Part shown: positions 60,201 to 61,589 of the stretch, piece by piece
Numbering within the stretch: position 1 is the stretch's first letter
How the letters are laid out: the number at the start of each line of letters is the position of its first letter
Source of the DNA: Holothuria scabra
Lineage: Eukaryota; Echinodermata; Holothuroidea; Aspidochirotida; Holothuriidae
DNA: 64,000 nt
Assembly: GCA_037179385.1 (NCBI GenBank)
Contig: CM074187.1
Location: 44,984,879 to 45,048,878 of the forward strand
Reading direction: 5' to 3'
Program-made: the position numbers and the translations under genes
Notes under the pieces: generated by a model
Database searches by the model: none
What the model was told of the DNA's origin: nothing
What the model saw: only the letters and a program-made list of their open reading frames with translations

Positions 60201-61512
60201 CACATCTATAATGTTTTCATTCTTTTTTTGAAATAGTGGATTTTTCTAGATTGTTGGAAAAATGATGGTTAATAAGGAAATGTGTGTTTCATAAAGTGTA
60301 CAACCAGTAGTTAAAACTACAATTCTTATAGGGGTTAACCAAAAATCCTCAATTGGCTCAGCTCTTTGATTGACAGCTAATTCTAACAACGCAGAGTACC
60401 AAAGCTTATATTACACAGCATGAACTGTACTGGGAGTGTTTTGATTATACACAATGGGCTTTTCTGTACTCACCCTGAAGCAATAAACTGAGATTGTGTC
60501 TGGATGAAGATGAATTTCAGACAATTGTGGGAGGGGCTTAAGTAAGAAGGTTAGGAGAATTGGTACTGTTTGGAGTGAGAGAGTTGGTCCTTTAAGCTCC
60601 TCAATGTTTAGGTGGGTTTTGTAATCTGATGTGTTGGTAGGCATTGCAGATTTTGGCTTTAAATTAACCAATGAGTTTGTAACAATGTTGTAATTGAGTC
60701 ACCAGTTTTCAAACTTTTAAGTGACTCGAGTCGAGTCATTGACTCGAGTCACTGTACTCTTTCAATGGGGAAATTACTCCTGAATTCTATCGAGTCACTA
60801 TCATTTTGAGAGTAAGTGACTTGAGTCGTGACTTGTTACAACACTGGTTTGTAACTGTAAATTTTTGCTATTGAGGGCTTGAGAAGTTTTCCAGAGATAC
60901 TGGAACCATTCAGCTTCCAGCCCTTTGCCCACTGGACCCCACCAATTGCCCTAAGGCAGACCCCTGGAGCCTTGGATTGTCATGAAGGCATGCATGTAGG
61001 TGGGGTCCTCTTTCTCATTCTGGCAAATTTGCAGGTCTGATATAAATTGACTGCATGGTTAAGTGGTTTGAGCATCCCACTTGCAGTCGGGAGGTCTGGT
61101 GTTCAATCTCCTGGCCTGGTCATACCAAAGACTTTTAGAAATGGAACCTTCTCCTGTCATTGTGCTTGGTGCTCAGTGTAAGCAACGGAGTACAGTAAAC
61201 AACTGTGGCAAACAAAGGCTATAGTGGGCTTGACTTAAACCAGTTGGTTAGACAACTGGGCCATGAATCTTCATGATCTAATTAACTATTACTGATATAA
61301 CTCTTTGCACAAATCAGTAGTGATGTGATTTTTCTCATTTTTTTTTTGTCTTCTGTTAATTTTAGCGTCAGGTCTTGCGGTCAGTTCCAGTCACTGAAGT
61401 CCACTACAAGTTCAAGGAGAAAGATGGTCGTTTCTGGGTTTATGGTAATGAACAAGAGGTCCACTGTCCTGATTACCCTCAGAGCTGCTGCTGGGGTTGT
61501 ACCATTATTTAA
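394..61512 (+). CDS. SSUH2: SSUH2 homolog, 10 exons, 5' end outside window
   Basis: Joined exons: 394-561, 3524-3593, 6711-6840, 15761-15946, 16742-16804, 18431-18534, 21911-22003, 33818-33920, 47064-47168, 61366-61512. All introns are GT..AG and every exon phase matches the next, giving 388 residues plus TAA; numbering starts at the Trp in exon 1. Seen: an acidic, Pro-rich N-terminus with PPGY (45-48) and PPAY (61-64); a conserved middle region; six CxxCxGxG motifs at 186-193, 197-204, 208-215, 230-237, 241-248 and 252-259; a C-terminal alpha/beta-looking segment; and a Cys-rich tail ending CTII. Known of the family: SSUH2 proteins share a DnaJ-type Cys-rich zinc-binding region without a J domain. 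The molecular function is poorly defined, and the human gene has been linked to tooth development. Inference: a zinc-binding cytoplasmic or membrane-associated adaptor. The gene is swollen by transposons, with introns up to ~14 kb. At least one upstream exon must exist because exon 1 opens mid-codon. Confidence 0.9.
638..1586 (+). mobile_element. Helentron-like repeat element, B type (H1)
   Basis: The 5' end retains GGCAGGCAAGGAATC (640-654), the right arm of the B-type hairpin, followed by ATGGTGATG and a TG-rich microsatellite (660-720). Five or so degenerate ~150-bp core units follow, with perfect AGGTCAAAGGTCA at 972 and 1439. The 3' end (1550-1586) has GGCAAGGAATCACTAAGCC, a short TTTT-loop hairpin and CTGGTT. 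GGCAAGGAATC is the inverse of the GATTCCTTGCC start seen in intact copies. Open frames on both strands are by-products of the tandem array. It starts ~76 bp after the exon 1 donor. Confidence 0.65.
1587..2411 (+). mobile_element. Degenerate core array with A-type 3' end
   Basis: The ~145-bp units continue after H1 in degraded form. DR1-like sites at about 1595, 1748, 1888 and 2039 each carry one or more changes. The segment closes with GAAACCTCAATGCATTTTTG and CTGGTT near 2380-2411, the A-type terminal hairpin. No A-type 5' end is visible, so this is probably an older copy that H1 inserted into or abuts. Confidence 0.5.
2412..3523. other. Intron 1 remainder with a relic repeat
   Basis: 2412-2940 shows nothing recognisable. 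From about 2940 to 3414 there are eroded core-array fragments (GAGGTCAAAGTCATTGAG-like) ending in a B-type 3' terminus, GGCAAGGAATCACTGAGCC, at 3380. The stretch 3415-3523 leads into the exon 2 acceptor. Confidence 0.45.
3524..3593 (+). CDS. SSUH2: SSUH2 exon 2
   Basis: A 70-nt exon with acceptor TTGTGTAG at 3516-3523 and donor GTGAGT at 3594. It completes the split Gly codon from exon 1 and encodes residues 57-78. It contains a second PPxY motif (PPAY, 61-64) within a Pro run. It ends with two bases of the Gly codon completed in exon 3. The short reading frame, matching phases and good splice sites support it. Confidence 0.85.
3594..4534. other. Intron 2, first part
   Basis: No gene or clear repeat. 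A run of G residues lies near 4362-4373. The short reverse-strand open frames here overlap each other and carry no family signature. Confidence 0.4.
4535..5846 (+). mobile_element. Helentron-like element, A type, complete (H3)
   Basis: The 5' end GGTTTGGATGA is followed by a TG microsatellite (4550-4605). A unique ~260-bp module (about 4615-4880) and a second TG tract follow. The core has five near-identical units with AGGTCAAAGGTCA at 5021, 5166, 5311, 5456 and 5601, exactly 145 bp apart. The 3' end has TATTATCGAAACC, an AATGCA-TTTT-TGCATT hairpin and CTGGTT at 5846. Known: HINE/DINE-1 elements share this layout of sub-terminal inverted repeats, microsatellite, tandem core and 3' hairpin. 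The assignment is by architecture only; it encodes nothing. Confidence 0.7.
5847..6710. other. Intron 2, last part
   Basis: 6131-6190 resembles the body of the tRNA-derived SINE found elsewhere in the window (AGTCATACCAAAGGCTT, then AAAAATGGAA), without its tRNA-like head. An eroded core-array fragment lies near 6460-6560. The rest shows nothing recognisable up to the exon 3 acceptor. Confidence 0.4.
6711..6840 (+). CDS. SSUH2: SSUH2 exon 3
   Basis: The acceptor is a T-rich tract ending GATAG at 6706-6710, and the donor is a consensus GTAAGT at 6841. It encodes residues 80-122 and ends in phase 0. This is the start of the conserved SSUH2 region, with sequence around IDEQQVRDAICAFADKKCCYG typical of the family. 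The following intron is almost 9 kb and holds the 34-bp satellite. Confidence 0.9.
6955..7177. mobile_element. Small TIR element flanked by ATAAGACA
   Basis: An ~207-bp element with imperfect terminal inverted repeats (CAGGCCTTGAATTTT at the left; AAAACTCAAGGCTTG at the right), flanked by ATAAGACA at 6955-6962 and 7170-7177. The 8-bp duplication would suit hAT, but the boundary is ambiguous by 2 nt because the left terminus itself starts CA. It contains AGGAGTGT and CACACTCC-like inner repeats. A related copy sits at 16987-17195. Confidence 0.5.
7178..7456. other. Intron 3 stretch before the satellite
   Basis: AT-rich unique sequence; nothing recognisable. Confidence 0.4.
7457..8392. repeat. 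34-bp tandem satellite, ~27.5 copies
   Basis: The unit starts CTGTAACTTAACTGAATG and ends CACTCACCTGTCAA or ..TCGA. There are twenty-seven full units and an 18-nt partial one. Units 1-17 end TCAA; units 18-27 all end TCGA, giving a GTCGAC site at each junction, so the two halves were homogenised separately. Only a few single-base variants occur (7796, 7848, 8318 regions). There are no spacers, so it is not a CRISPR array. It lies in SSUH2 intron 3. Confidence 0.95.
8393..10034. other. Intron 3 unique stretch
   Basis: No gene, RNA or repeat recognised. Two overlapping opposite-strand open frames near 8880-9150 show no family resemblance and are probably chance. Confidence 0.4.
10035..10620. 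repeat. ~220-bp CATG-rich tandem repeat
   Basis: Two to three degenerate copies of a ~220-bp unit that is itself packed with ACATGC and GCATGT palindromes (for example TTTGAAACAATACAT blocks near 10100, 10300 and 10530, and ACATGCTCTA at 10198 and 10418). A related CATG-rich patch occurs at 12930-13095. The open frames over it are translations of the repeat. Confidence 0.65.
10621..12604. other. Intron 3 unique stretch
   Basis: AT-rich sequence with many short TACAGTA-type words; no gene, structured RNA or transposon boundary recognised. Confidence 0.35.
12605..12909. mobile_element. TTAA-flanked MITE, copy 1
   Basis: Bounded by TTAA at 12605-12608 and 12906-12909. The left end (AGGCAGTCATTCGTCACCC) matches the terminal repeat of the copy at 51818-52076. 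The interior shares long blocks with 60345-60595, such as CAATTGGTACAGCTCTTTG and GATTGTGTCTGGAT. TTAA duplication with an AGG start fits Kolobok-type elements; piggyBac also uses TTAA. The superfamily is inferred from the target site only. Confidence 0.6.
12910..13397. other. Intron 3 stretch with CATG-rich patch
   Basis: 12930-13095 is dense in CATGTA and TACATG words and is related to the repeat at 10035-10620. The remainder shows nothing recognisable. Confidence 0.4.
13398..13880 (+). mobile_element. Helentron-like element, variant 5' end, truncated (H4)
   Basis: The 5' terminus forms a hairpin, GGTTCCTTGC with GCAAAGGAACC (13398-13421), followed by a short TG tract and about three core units; there is a perfect AGGTCAAAGGTCA at 13566. 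No clear 3' hairpin is found; the similarity fades near 13880. The 5' hairpin sequence differs from A and B types but keeps their form, so this is a third subfamily. Confidence 0.55.
13881..14894. other. Intron 3 unique stretch
   Basis: No recognisable gene or repeat. Opposite-strand open frames at 14486-14768 overlap each other and lack any family signature. Confidence 0.35.
14895..15066. mobile_element. Foldback/MITE-like inverted repeat
   Basis: Arms at 14913-14959 and 15002-15046 are inverted copies (left arm AGTCAGGTTTTTACTTGATG; right arm CATCAAGTAAAAACCCGACT), separated by ~42 bp. Weaker pairing extends to CTTTGGG / CCCCAAAG at about 14900 and 15060. The target-site duplication is not clear, so the superfamily is unknown. 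Confidence 0.6.
15067..15760. other. Intron 3, last part
   Basis: Unique sequence up to the exon 4 acceptor; nothing recognised. Confidence 0.4.
15761..15946 (+). CDS. SSUH2: SSUH2 exon 4
   Basis: A 186-nt phase-0 exon (62 codons, residues 123-184) with acceptor TTGTACCTAG and donor GTAAAG at 15947. It encodes the conserved stretch before the zinc-binding region, including a segment on the pattern YQSGPVDGPDCGQAP followed by VWDIACSPLELF. I see no internal stop or frameshift. Confidence 0.9.
15947..16741. other. Intron 4
   Basis: Unique AT-rich sequence. The reverse-strand open frame at 15881-16285 overlaps exon 4 on the other strand and has no family signature. Confidence 0.4.
16742..16804 (+). 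CDS. SSUH2: SSUH2 exon 5 (first pair of CxxCxGxG motifs)
   Basis: A 63-nt phase-0 exon (residues 185-205) with acceptor TTTAATTTCAG. The donor context reads GAG|GTGAGG, so exon end 16804 was chosen to keep phase with exon 6, which begins V-S-C. It encodes CHTCTGSG and CPTCQGRG, the first two of six DnaJ-type zinc-binding repeats. Confidence 0.9.
16805..17467. other. Intron 5, first part, with TIR element relative
   Basis: 16987-17195 carries CAGGCCTTG at the left and CAAGGCTTTG at the right with inner CACACTCCTT blocks, like the element at 6963-7169, but no flanking duplication was found. The remainder is unique. Confidence 0.4.
17468..17672 (+). mobile_element. tRNA-derived SINE
   Basis: The head resembles a tRNA: an A-box-like ATGGTCAAGTGG at 17474-17485 and a B-box-like segment AGTTAGAGTCCTAGC near 17505-17519. 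It is followed by the shared body GGTCATACCAAAGACTTTA, AAATGGAACCTACTG, AACAAGCCAGTGAGCCACA and a tail containing GACTTAAACCAACTGG. At least five other copies or fragments share this body in the window. Confidence 0.7.
17673..18430. other. Intron 5, last part
   Basis: No gene or repeat recognised; a run of C lies at 18180-18190. Two overlapping reverse-strand open frames (17666-18016) have no family signature. Confidence 0.35.
18431..18534 (+). CDS. SSUH2: SSUH2 exon 6 (second pair of CxxCxGxG motifs)
   Basis: Acceptor TGTTTTTCAG at 18421-18430 and donor GTAAAA at 18535. It encodes residues 206-239 with CSSCLGSG and CTWCLGSG separated by a 14-residue loop, as in DnaJ-like Cys-rich domains. 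It ends with two bases of a split Arg codon. A degenerate Helentron-like repeat array begins about 50 bp after the donor. Confidence 0.9.
18580..18945 (+). mobile_element. Helentron-like core-array fragment (H5)
   Basis: About 2.5 degenerate core units with a perfect AGGTCAAAGGTCA at 18589 and a DR1-like site near 18735. No 5' hairpin or 3' terminus is recognisable. It sits just inside SSUH2 intron 6. Confidence 0.55.
18946..20984. other. Intron 6 stretch
   Basis: Mostly unique AT-rich sequence. A single eroded core unit lies near 19740-19830 (GGTCATTTTGGGTCAC). Short open frames at 20548-20883 and elsewhere show no family resemblance. Confidence 0.4.
20985..21785 (+). mobile_element. SINE split by a hAT-like insertion
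   Basis: The left part (about 20985-21123) holds the SINE body, AAATGGAACCTACTGCCAA to GGGAAAACAAGCCAG. The right part (21708-21785) resumes AAACAAGCCAGTGAGCCACA and the SINE tail. The two halves are separated by the element at 21124-21707 and share its target-site duplication, so the SINE predates that insertion. The tRNA-like head is poorly preserved. Confidence 0.65.
21124..21707. mobile_element. hAT-like MITE inside SINE
   Basis: An ~584-bp element with ends CAGGCTTGGGG and CCCCAAGTCCG (inverted, two mismatches), flanked by AAACAAGC at 21116-21123 and 21708-21715. An 8-bp duplication and a CAG start fit hAT. Identity runs on three more bases (CAG), so the boundary could be read as an 11-bp duplication. 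Both ends are rich in GTAATCG and CGATTAC, giving self-complementarity. No transposase frame is seen. Confidence 0.7.
21911..22003 (+). CDS. SSUH2: SSUH2 exon 7 (third pair of CxxCxGxG motifs)
   Basis: Acceptor TTAACTCTAG and consensus donor GTAAGT at 22004. It encodes residues 241-270 with CYGCSGDG and CPSCEGYG, then a beta-strand-like stretch (LRWFVELTVQ). It ends with two bases of a split Phe codon. A Helentron-like element starts only ~20 bp downstream of the donor. Confidence 0.9.
22024..26862 (+). mobile_element. Helentron-like element, A type, split by a hAT element (H6)
   Basis: The 5' end GGTTTGGATGAAAAGAGAAACC forms a hairpin (GGTTT/AAACC) and is followed by GATGGCGTG and a TG tract. 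It is interrupted at 22129-24787. It resumes with two tandem copies of the ~250-bp unique module (24788-25025 and 25075-25330), then about ten core units (25360-26780; perfect DR1 at 25458, 25600 and 25893). It closes with TATCATCGAAACC, the AATGCA-TTTT-TGCATT hairpin and CTGGTT. TATCATCGAAACC is the exact inverse of the GGTTTCGATGATA seen at the intact 5' end at 34213. It starts ~20 bp from the exon 7 donor. Confidence 0.7.
22129..24787. mobile_element. Non-autonomous hAT-like element, 2.66 kb
   Basis: Flanked by GCTCACGA at 22121-22128 and 24788-24795; the uninterrupted sequence is seen in related modules at 4640 and 25100. Ends are CAGGGGCGTAGCCAG and CTGGCTAGGCTAGTG (imperfect inverted repeats). 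The interior repeats a motif with CGGAAACGGCACTTCCCGAG (near 22270 and 22470) and GCGGAGC blocks; the same kind of motif appears at 42830 and 45590. No transposase frame was recognised. An A run lies at 22351-22366. Confidence 0.7.
26863..27429. other. Intron 7 stretch with SINE fragment
   Basis: 27130-27265 matches the SINE body (GATCATACCAATGACTTTA, AAATGGAACCTACTG, GTGAGCCACAACTGG). The rest is unique up to the GTAC target site of the LTR retrotransposon at 27426-27429. Confidence 0.5.
27430..28073 (+). repeat. 5' LTR
   Basis: Starts TGTTACGAGACGACATC and ends AAGCCGTAACA. A TATA-like TATAAAAGG lies at 27706-27714 (the 3' copy reads TATATAAGG). The overlapping reverse-strand 65-codon frame is present in both LTRs and is not considered coding. 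Confidence 0.95.
28078..28096 (+). promoter_or_regulatory. Putative primer-binding site
   Basis: TGGTGGCCTAACATCC begins five bases after the 5' LTR end. LTR elements usually have a TGG-starting sequence here, complementary to a tRNA 3' end. Which tRNA is not determined. Confidence 0.5.
28202..30040 (+). CDS. gag-pro: Gag-protease polyprotein of the LTR retrotransposon
   Basis: An intact 612-codon frame starting at ATG 28202, the first ATG after the leader. In order: an N-terminal SAP-like helical segment (about 5-60); a charged coiled coil (75-140) rich in KELE/EREE; a Gag capsid region with a SCAN-like C-terminal part (about 235-320); a CCHC knuckle, CGFCHKKGHIMANC (about 391-404, CX2CX4HX4C); and a retropepsin with the DTGA active site (about 473). 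Known: the vertebrate SCAN domain is thought to derive from Gmr1-like Gag. Gag packages RNA and the protease cuts the polyprotein. The frame ends in a short repeat (KSED/KSEG) that continues in the -1 frame from 30037. Reverse-strand frames over the coiled coil are shadows. Confidence 0.9.
   Translation: MPFDLDKFVASPSIEELNSLKKSEIVKVAKHYGVEFQPLMRKDEIKRYIVEYLVDESILPITVLETIMTVPTDNAFELRKLELEKQVRLKELEKEREEKEREVRLKELEMQREREEREEREKAREHEFRLKQLELGVIKGPEPQIGTDTGRFDVSKHVKFVPKFQEDNVEKFFNHFEKLGEQLKWPRDKWSILIQSNFTGKAQEVYSALSIEDSMDYDKVKKAILQAYELVPEAYRQKFRKYRKADTQTYVEFAYQKERHFDRWCDSKKVSTFEALRQLMLVEEFKRCVSDDIKTHLEEQKADKLKEVANLADQYALTHKFGKVGQTQNKSQFNRPNKKYGNGTSGDTAGKISGSQSGSLSPTNSGKKQPDSSRQKNDQVSSSKAAFKDIVCGFCHKKGHIMANCFQLAKLKETETAPNALANAENSPEVVVTLQPNSNDQIKEEYLPFVSEGFISLDGDSAHPPVKIKILRDTGATQSLLLDGVLPLTDSTSTGANVLIQGVECGFISVPLHKINLKSDLVSGSVIVGVRPTLPVKGVSLLLGNDLAGGKVVANAILTDKPCDYNNTEQLEKEFPDLFPACAVTRAMSQKLAMDDNLKHPASKSEDPVSKK
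30037..32360 (+). pseudogene. pol: Pol remnant: integrase and RNase H, RT missing
   Basis: The frame from 30037 continues Gag-Pro in the -1 frame (acidic linker, then the start of the integrase N-terminal region) and stops at 30579. A single-base loss near 30568-30575 shifts the rest to 30594-32360. Integrase: an HHCC-like zinc region (H6..C33xxC..C), then catalytic D70, D129 and E165 (numbered from 30594; DDX35E). A C-terminal barrel-like region follows. After a linker ending near 31885 the sequence jumps straight into the end of RT and RNase H: LAVDASDNGIGAVLL (catalytic Asp), IEKETLAL (Glu) and VYADHNPL (Asp), ending near KDNVVPDALSRT. No RT palm (YxDD) is present. The joint near LLSD may reflect microhomology; that is a guess. 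Confidence 0.85.
32600..32608 (+). promoter_or_regulatory. Polypurine tract
   Basis: AAGGGGGAG lies directly before the 3' LTR, the expected site for plus-strand priming in LTR elements. Confidence 0.8.
32609..33254 (+). repeat. 3' LTR
   Basis: Near-identical to the 5' LTR, with differences at about 32665, 32690, 32739, 32881 and 32891. It is followed by the GTAC target duplication. Confidence 0.95.
33259..33817. other. Intron 7, last part
   Basis: Unique sequence up to the exon 8 acceptor. The open frame at 33732-33989 merely runs through exon 8 and its donor repeats. Confidence 0.5.
33818..33920 (+). CDS. SSUH2: SSUH2 exon 8
   Basis: Acceptor TTATCTTTCAG at 33807-33817 and a strong donor TAT|GTAAGT at 33921. 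It completes the split Phe and encodes residues 272-305 in phase. The donor is the first of a tandem series: the 40-bp unit starting exactly at the exon end is repeated five times, each copy regenerating the same donor consensus (see the repeat at 33921-34210). Which donor is used cannot be told from sequence; the first keeps the frame into exon 9. Confidence 0.85.
33921..34212 (+). repeat. 40-bp tandem repeat carrying the exon 8 splice donor
   Basis: Units of exactly 40 bp start at 33921, 33961, 34001, 34041 and 34081, then decay through 34210. Each starts GTAAGTTTTT, has a CCTTACAGTG acceptor-like motif in the middle and ends GCTTCCATAT, which resembles the exon's own last bases (CTTCCTTAT). 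The array therefore repeats the exon-intron boundary itself. A further part of the array lies beyond the Helentron-like element, at 35687-35740, showing the two were once continuous. Confidence 0.9.
34213..35686 (+). mobile_element. Helentron-like element, A type, complete, in 40-bp array (H7)
   Basis: The 5' end GGTTTCGATGATAAGAG is followed by AAACC (hairpin) and a TG tract (34255-34315). The core has nine ~145-bp units with DR1 sites at 34423, 34713 and 34858 perfect and others near-perfect. The 3' end has TATCATCGAAACC (exact inverse of the 5' GGTTTCGATGATA), the AATGCA-TTTT-TGCATT hairpin and CTGGTT. The flanking 40-bp array gives a paralogous empty site (..GTTTTT / CTTACTGTG..), consistent with insertion between Ts and no obvious duplication, as for Helentrons. 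Confidence 0.75.
35687..36189. other. Intron 8 stretch with array remnant and a diverged SINE
   Basis: 35687-35740 continues the 40-bp array (CCATATGTAAGTTTTTCC at 35711). 35990-36150 may be a strongly diverged SINE: TCTGGAGTTTTACCC resembles the B box and GGTCTGACTTGAACCG the tail. The remainder is unique. Confidence 0.4.
36570..38836 (+). pseudogene. LINE ORF2: AP endonuclease and reverse transcriptase, broken
   Basis: The endonuclease (36570-37460) shows ITETWL, GDFNI and SDHLAV, the usual Glu, Asp-Asn and SDH motifs. The frame is then broken by TAA at 37459 and 37605, a shift near 37680, and TGA at 37976 (likely from CGA). RT (about 38010-38740) has FRPVANLPFLGKLIERI, DLSSAFDTVDH, VPQGSVLGP and the active-site YADDTQ. 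Another shift occurs near 38810. The enzyme would have nicked target DNA and copied its RNA; this copy is dead. Confidence 0.85.
39033..39419 (+). pseudogene. LINE ORF2 C-terminal remnant
   Basis: The open segment encodes the conserved tail found after RT in CR1/L2-type ORF2 (LSDLHWLPVRFRIQFK, LAPPYI, and a closing LWNKLPEHIR and FKSRLKTHL). It is separated from the RT by a frameshift and stops at 38836-39030. The stop TAA at 39417-39419 is probably the native one, followed by a ~100-bp 3' UTR. Confidence 0.8.
39521..40135. other. H8 core fragments around a ~430-bp unidentified insertion
   Basis: 39521-39582 and about 40016-40135 are core-array sequence. The stretch 39583-40015 between them is unrelated and begins AGCATATCCCC. 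I find no terminal repeats, and the open frame in it (39572-39835) resembles nothing known to me. Confidence 0.45.
44206..44527 (-). mobile_element. tRNA-derived SINE, minus strand, head interrupted
   Basis: Read on the minus strand: an A-box-like ATGGTCATGTGGTTAAAG near 44515, then ~130 bp of unrelated sequence, then CTTGCAGTTGGGAGGTC with a B-box-like GAGTTCGAGTATT near 44300. The shared body GGTCATACTGAAGACTG and AACACGCCAGTTAGTCACA follow. The tRNA-like head is thus split by a later insertion. Confidence 0.55.
45469..45749. mobile_element. hAT-like MITE, 281 bp
   Basis: Terminal repeats CATGGGCGTCCGCAG and CTGCAGACGCCCATG (14 of 15 inverted match), flanked by GATATGCA at 45461-45468 and 45750-45757. 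The 8-bp duplication supports hAT. The interior shares the GCCGGAAATGGCATTTC motif with the 2.66-kb element at 22129. Opposite-strand open frames across it are not genes. Confidence 0.8.
46956..47063. other. Intron 8 end
   Basis: Short unique segment carrying the T-rich acceptor of exon 9. Confidence 0.5.
47064..47168 (+). CDS. SSUH2: SSUH2 exon 9
   Basis: A 105-nt phase-0 exon (residues 306-340) with a long T tract and TTTCAG acceptor and donor GTGAAT at 47169. It encodes a basic, Gln- and Ser-rich stretch typical of the SSUH2 C-terminal half. It lies 108 bp downstream of the 3' end of a Helentron-like element whose nested insertions fill most of the preceding 13-kb intron. Confidence 0.85.
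47169..50529. other. Intron 9, first part
   Basis: No gene recognised. 48860-49020 repeats TGGTCAA and TTGACCA words in both orientations and could be a decayed foldback element. 49220-49390 has GGTCAAA words that resemble an eroded core unit. Open frames at 49656-49908 on opposite strands are mirror images of each other and are not supported. Confidence 0.4.
50530..51560. repeat. Higher-order satellite, ~356-bp period of two ~178-bp units
   Basis: The phrase CCATGTCTTGAAATCGTAAA recurs at about 50603 and 50960, with variants at 51316 and 51512. In between, related phrases (CTATGTCTTAAAATCATGTG at about 50783 and 51139) mark a second, diverged monomer. So the array alternates two monomer types. 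Each contains a G run followed by CCTAAGCCTACACCCC. It lies in SSUH2 intron 9. Confidence 0.8.
51561..51817. other. Intron 9 unique segment
   Basis: Nothing recognised. Confidence 0.35.
51818..52076 (-). mobile_element. TTAA-flanked MITE, copy 3
   Basis: TTAA at 51818-51821 and 52073-52076. Terminal repeats read AGGCCCAATTCTCTCACCCC and, inverted, AGGGCCAAACCTTTCACCCC. The interior on the minus strand matches 60480-60600 closely (GATTGTATCTGGATGAGG, GGAGGGGCTTAAGTAAGAAG). It is the best-bounded member of the family at 12605 and 60311. TTAA plus AGG ends suggest Kolobok; this is inference. Confidence 0.7.
52077..52890. other. Intron 9 unique segment
   Basis: Nothing recognised between the MITE and the Helentron 3' hairpin. 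Confidence 0.35.
52895..55683 (-). mobile_element. OTU-domain Helitron/Helentron remnant
   Basis: On the minus strand the 5' end near 55680 is a hairpin (TAGTTG..GCCTGC with GCAGGC..CAACTA, 55645-55680). The 3' side has a 9-bp-stem hairpin (GGGAGCTGC / GCAGCTCCC, 52904-52929) followed by CTGGTGTAAG. Both ends parallel the hairpin plus CTGGTT design of the small elements in this window. Between them are OTU and Helitron-type coding remnants. The Rep nuclease and helicase parts are missing, so it is internally deleted. The boundaries are inferred. Confidence 0.55.
53315..54700 (-). pseudogene. Helitron/Helentron polyprotein remnant: OTU protease and DUF6570-like regions
   Basis: Pieces in three minus-strand frames line up in family order. 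OTU-like cysteine protease: VDGYCFF (catalytic Cys, about 54540), TKEEYVTSSGMDRDGVW, GTWKWIRYP, and VHYEVVLEI with the catalytic His near 54200 in another frame. Next is a Cys-rich segment (VCFYCEQLWYK, GWVCKTCLKY), then the Helitron DUF6570-type block with LRELPRGGQ and NVVNVPSDV (53560-53690, frame-shifted). It continues after an in-frame stop into FSENVRPRNVVLAARWL (53315-53524), the start of the Helitron N-terminal domain. At least three frameshifts and one stop make it non-functional. The + strand frame at 53550-53777 is its shadow. Confidence 0.75.
55762..57846 (+). mobile_element. Helentron-like element, A type, interrupted (H9)
   Basis: The 5' end GGTTTTGATGATAAGAG is followed by AAACC and a short TG tract. 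About six core units follow (perfect DR1 at 56108 and 56252). Unrelated sequence occupies about 56630-57524. One more core unit, a CTGTCTGTCTGT tract and the A-type 3' end (TATCATCGAAACC, hairpin, CTGGT) close it at 57846. The same CTGTCTGT / ATGTATGGCTTTTATGGAGG segment precedes the 3' end of H7. Confidence 0.6.
56630..57524. other. ~0.9-kb insertion in H9
   Basis: Begins near CAGAGATGTCAAGCTTC and ends before GTTATGGTTAGAAG. Terminal repeats and a target duplication were not found. No gene recognised; short repeats CTCCCATATATATTCGTG / CTCCCATGTATATTAGTG occur near 57380 and 57418. Confidence 0.4.
57847..58999. other. Intron 9 unique stretch
   Basis: No gene recognised. 58770-58925 is rich in G runs on one strand and C runs on the other; opposite-strand open frames there are low-complexity artefacts. 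Confidence 0.35.
59000..59376 (+). mobile_element. Helentron-like fragment, B-type 3' end (H10)
   Basis: Two degenerate core units (GTGGTGGAGGTCAAA at 59054; GGGGTCAAAGGTCATCTGAG at 59191) followed by GGCAAGGAATCACTAAGCC, the TTTT-loop hairpin and CTGATT at 59376. The 5' end is missing. Confidence 0.55.
59377..60310. other. Intron 9 stretch with a GC-rich palindromic patch
   Basis: 59490-59600 alternates GGTTCCGG and CCGGAAC words in opposite orientations, ending GGTTCCGGTGCAGCCCCAG. It looks like the remains of a foldback DNA transposon, but no target duplication was found. The remainder shows nothing recognisable. Confidence 0.4.
60311..60595. mobile_element. TTAA-flanked MITE, copy 2
   Basis: The interior from 60345 matches copies at 12605 and 51818 (CAATTGGCTCAGCTCTTTGA, GATTGTGTCTGGATGAAG, GGAGGGGCTTAAGTAAGAAG). 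The right end GAGTTGGTCCT meets TTAA at 60592-60595. The left end is eroded; a TTAA at 60311 is at the expected distance. Confidence 0.55.
60683..60846. mobile_element. hAT-like MITE, 164 bp
   Basis: Ends CAATGTTGTAATTGAGTCAC and, inverted, CAGTGTTGTAACAAGTCAC. It is flanked by GTTTGTAA at 60675-60682 and 60847-60854. The interior is built of GACTCGAGTC-type palindromes. An 8-bp duplication and CA..TG ends fit hAT. Confidence 0.8.
61051..61262 (+). mobile_element. tRNA-derived SINE, best-preserved copy
   Basis: A box TGGTTAAGTGG at 61056-61066 and B-box-like GGTGTTCAATCTCC at 61098-61111, with a D/anticodon-like spacing. The body GGTCATACCAAAGACTTTTA, AAATGGAACCTTCTC and the tail GACTTAAACCAGTTGG follow. 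It lacks a conserved tRNA acceptor stem, so it is read as a SINE rather than a tRNA gene. Confidence 0.75.
61366..61512 (+). CDS. SSUH2: SSUH2 terminal exon
   Basis: The acceptor is a T-rich tract ending TTTTAG at 61360-61365; the stop TAA is at 61510-61512. It encodes residues 341-388. The last residues hold four Cys (374, 381, 382, 385) and end CTII, which has the form of a CaaX box. The preceding intron is 14 kb. The 3' UTR runs into a SINE-derived segment and an AATAAA at 61862. Confidence 0.9.
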   Translation, partial: RQVLRSVPVTEVHYKFKEKDGRFWVYGNEQEVHCPDYPQSCCWGCTII

Positions 61513-61589
61513 GCATGGTTGTGATCAATCACTTCACTTGTCTTCTTCTTTCACACAAACAACTCGCAATACTCCTGCAATCAAACACA

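Noticed and set aside
61051..61125. tRNA gene
   Set aside because: A and B boxes are present but the acceptor stem does not pair, and the sequence continues into a body shared with several other copies; it is a SINE head.
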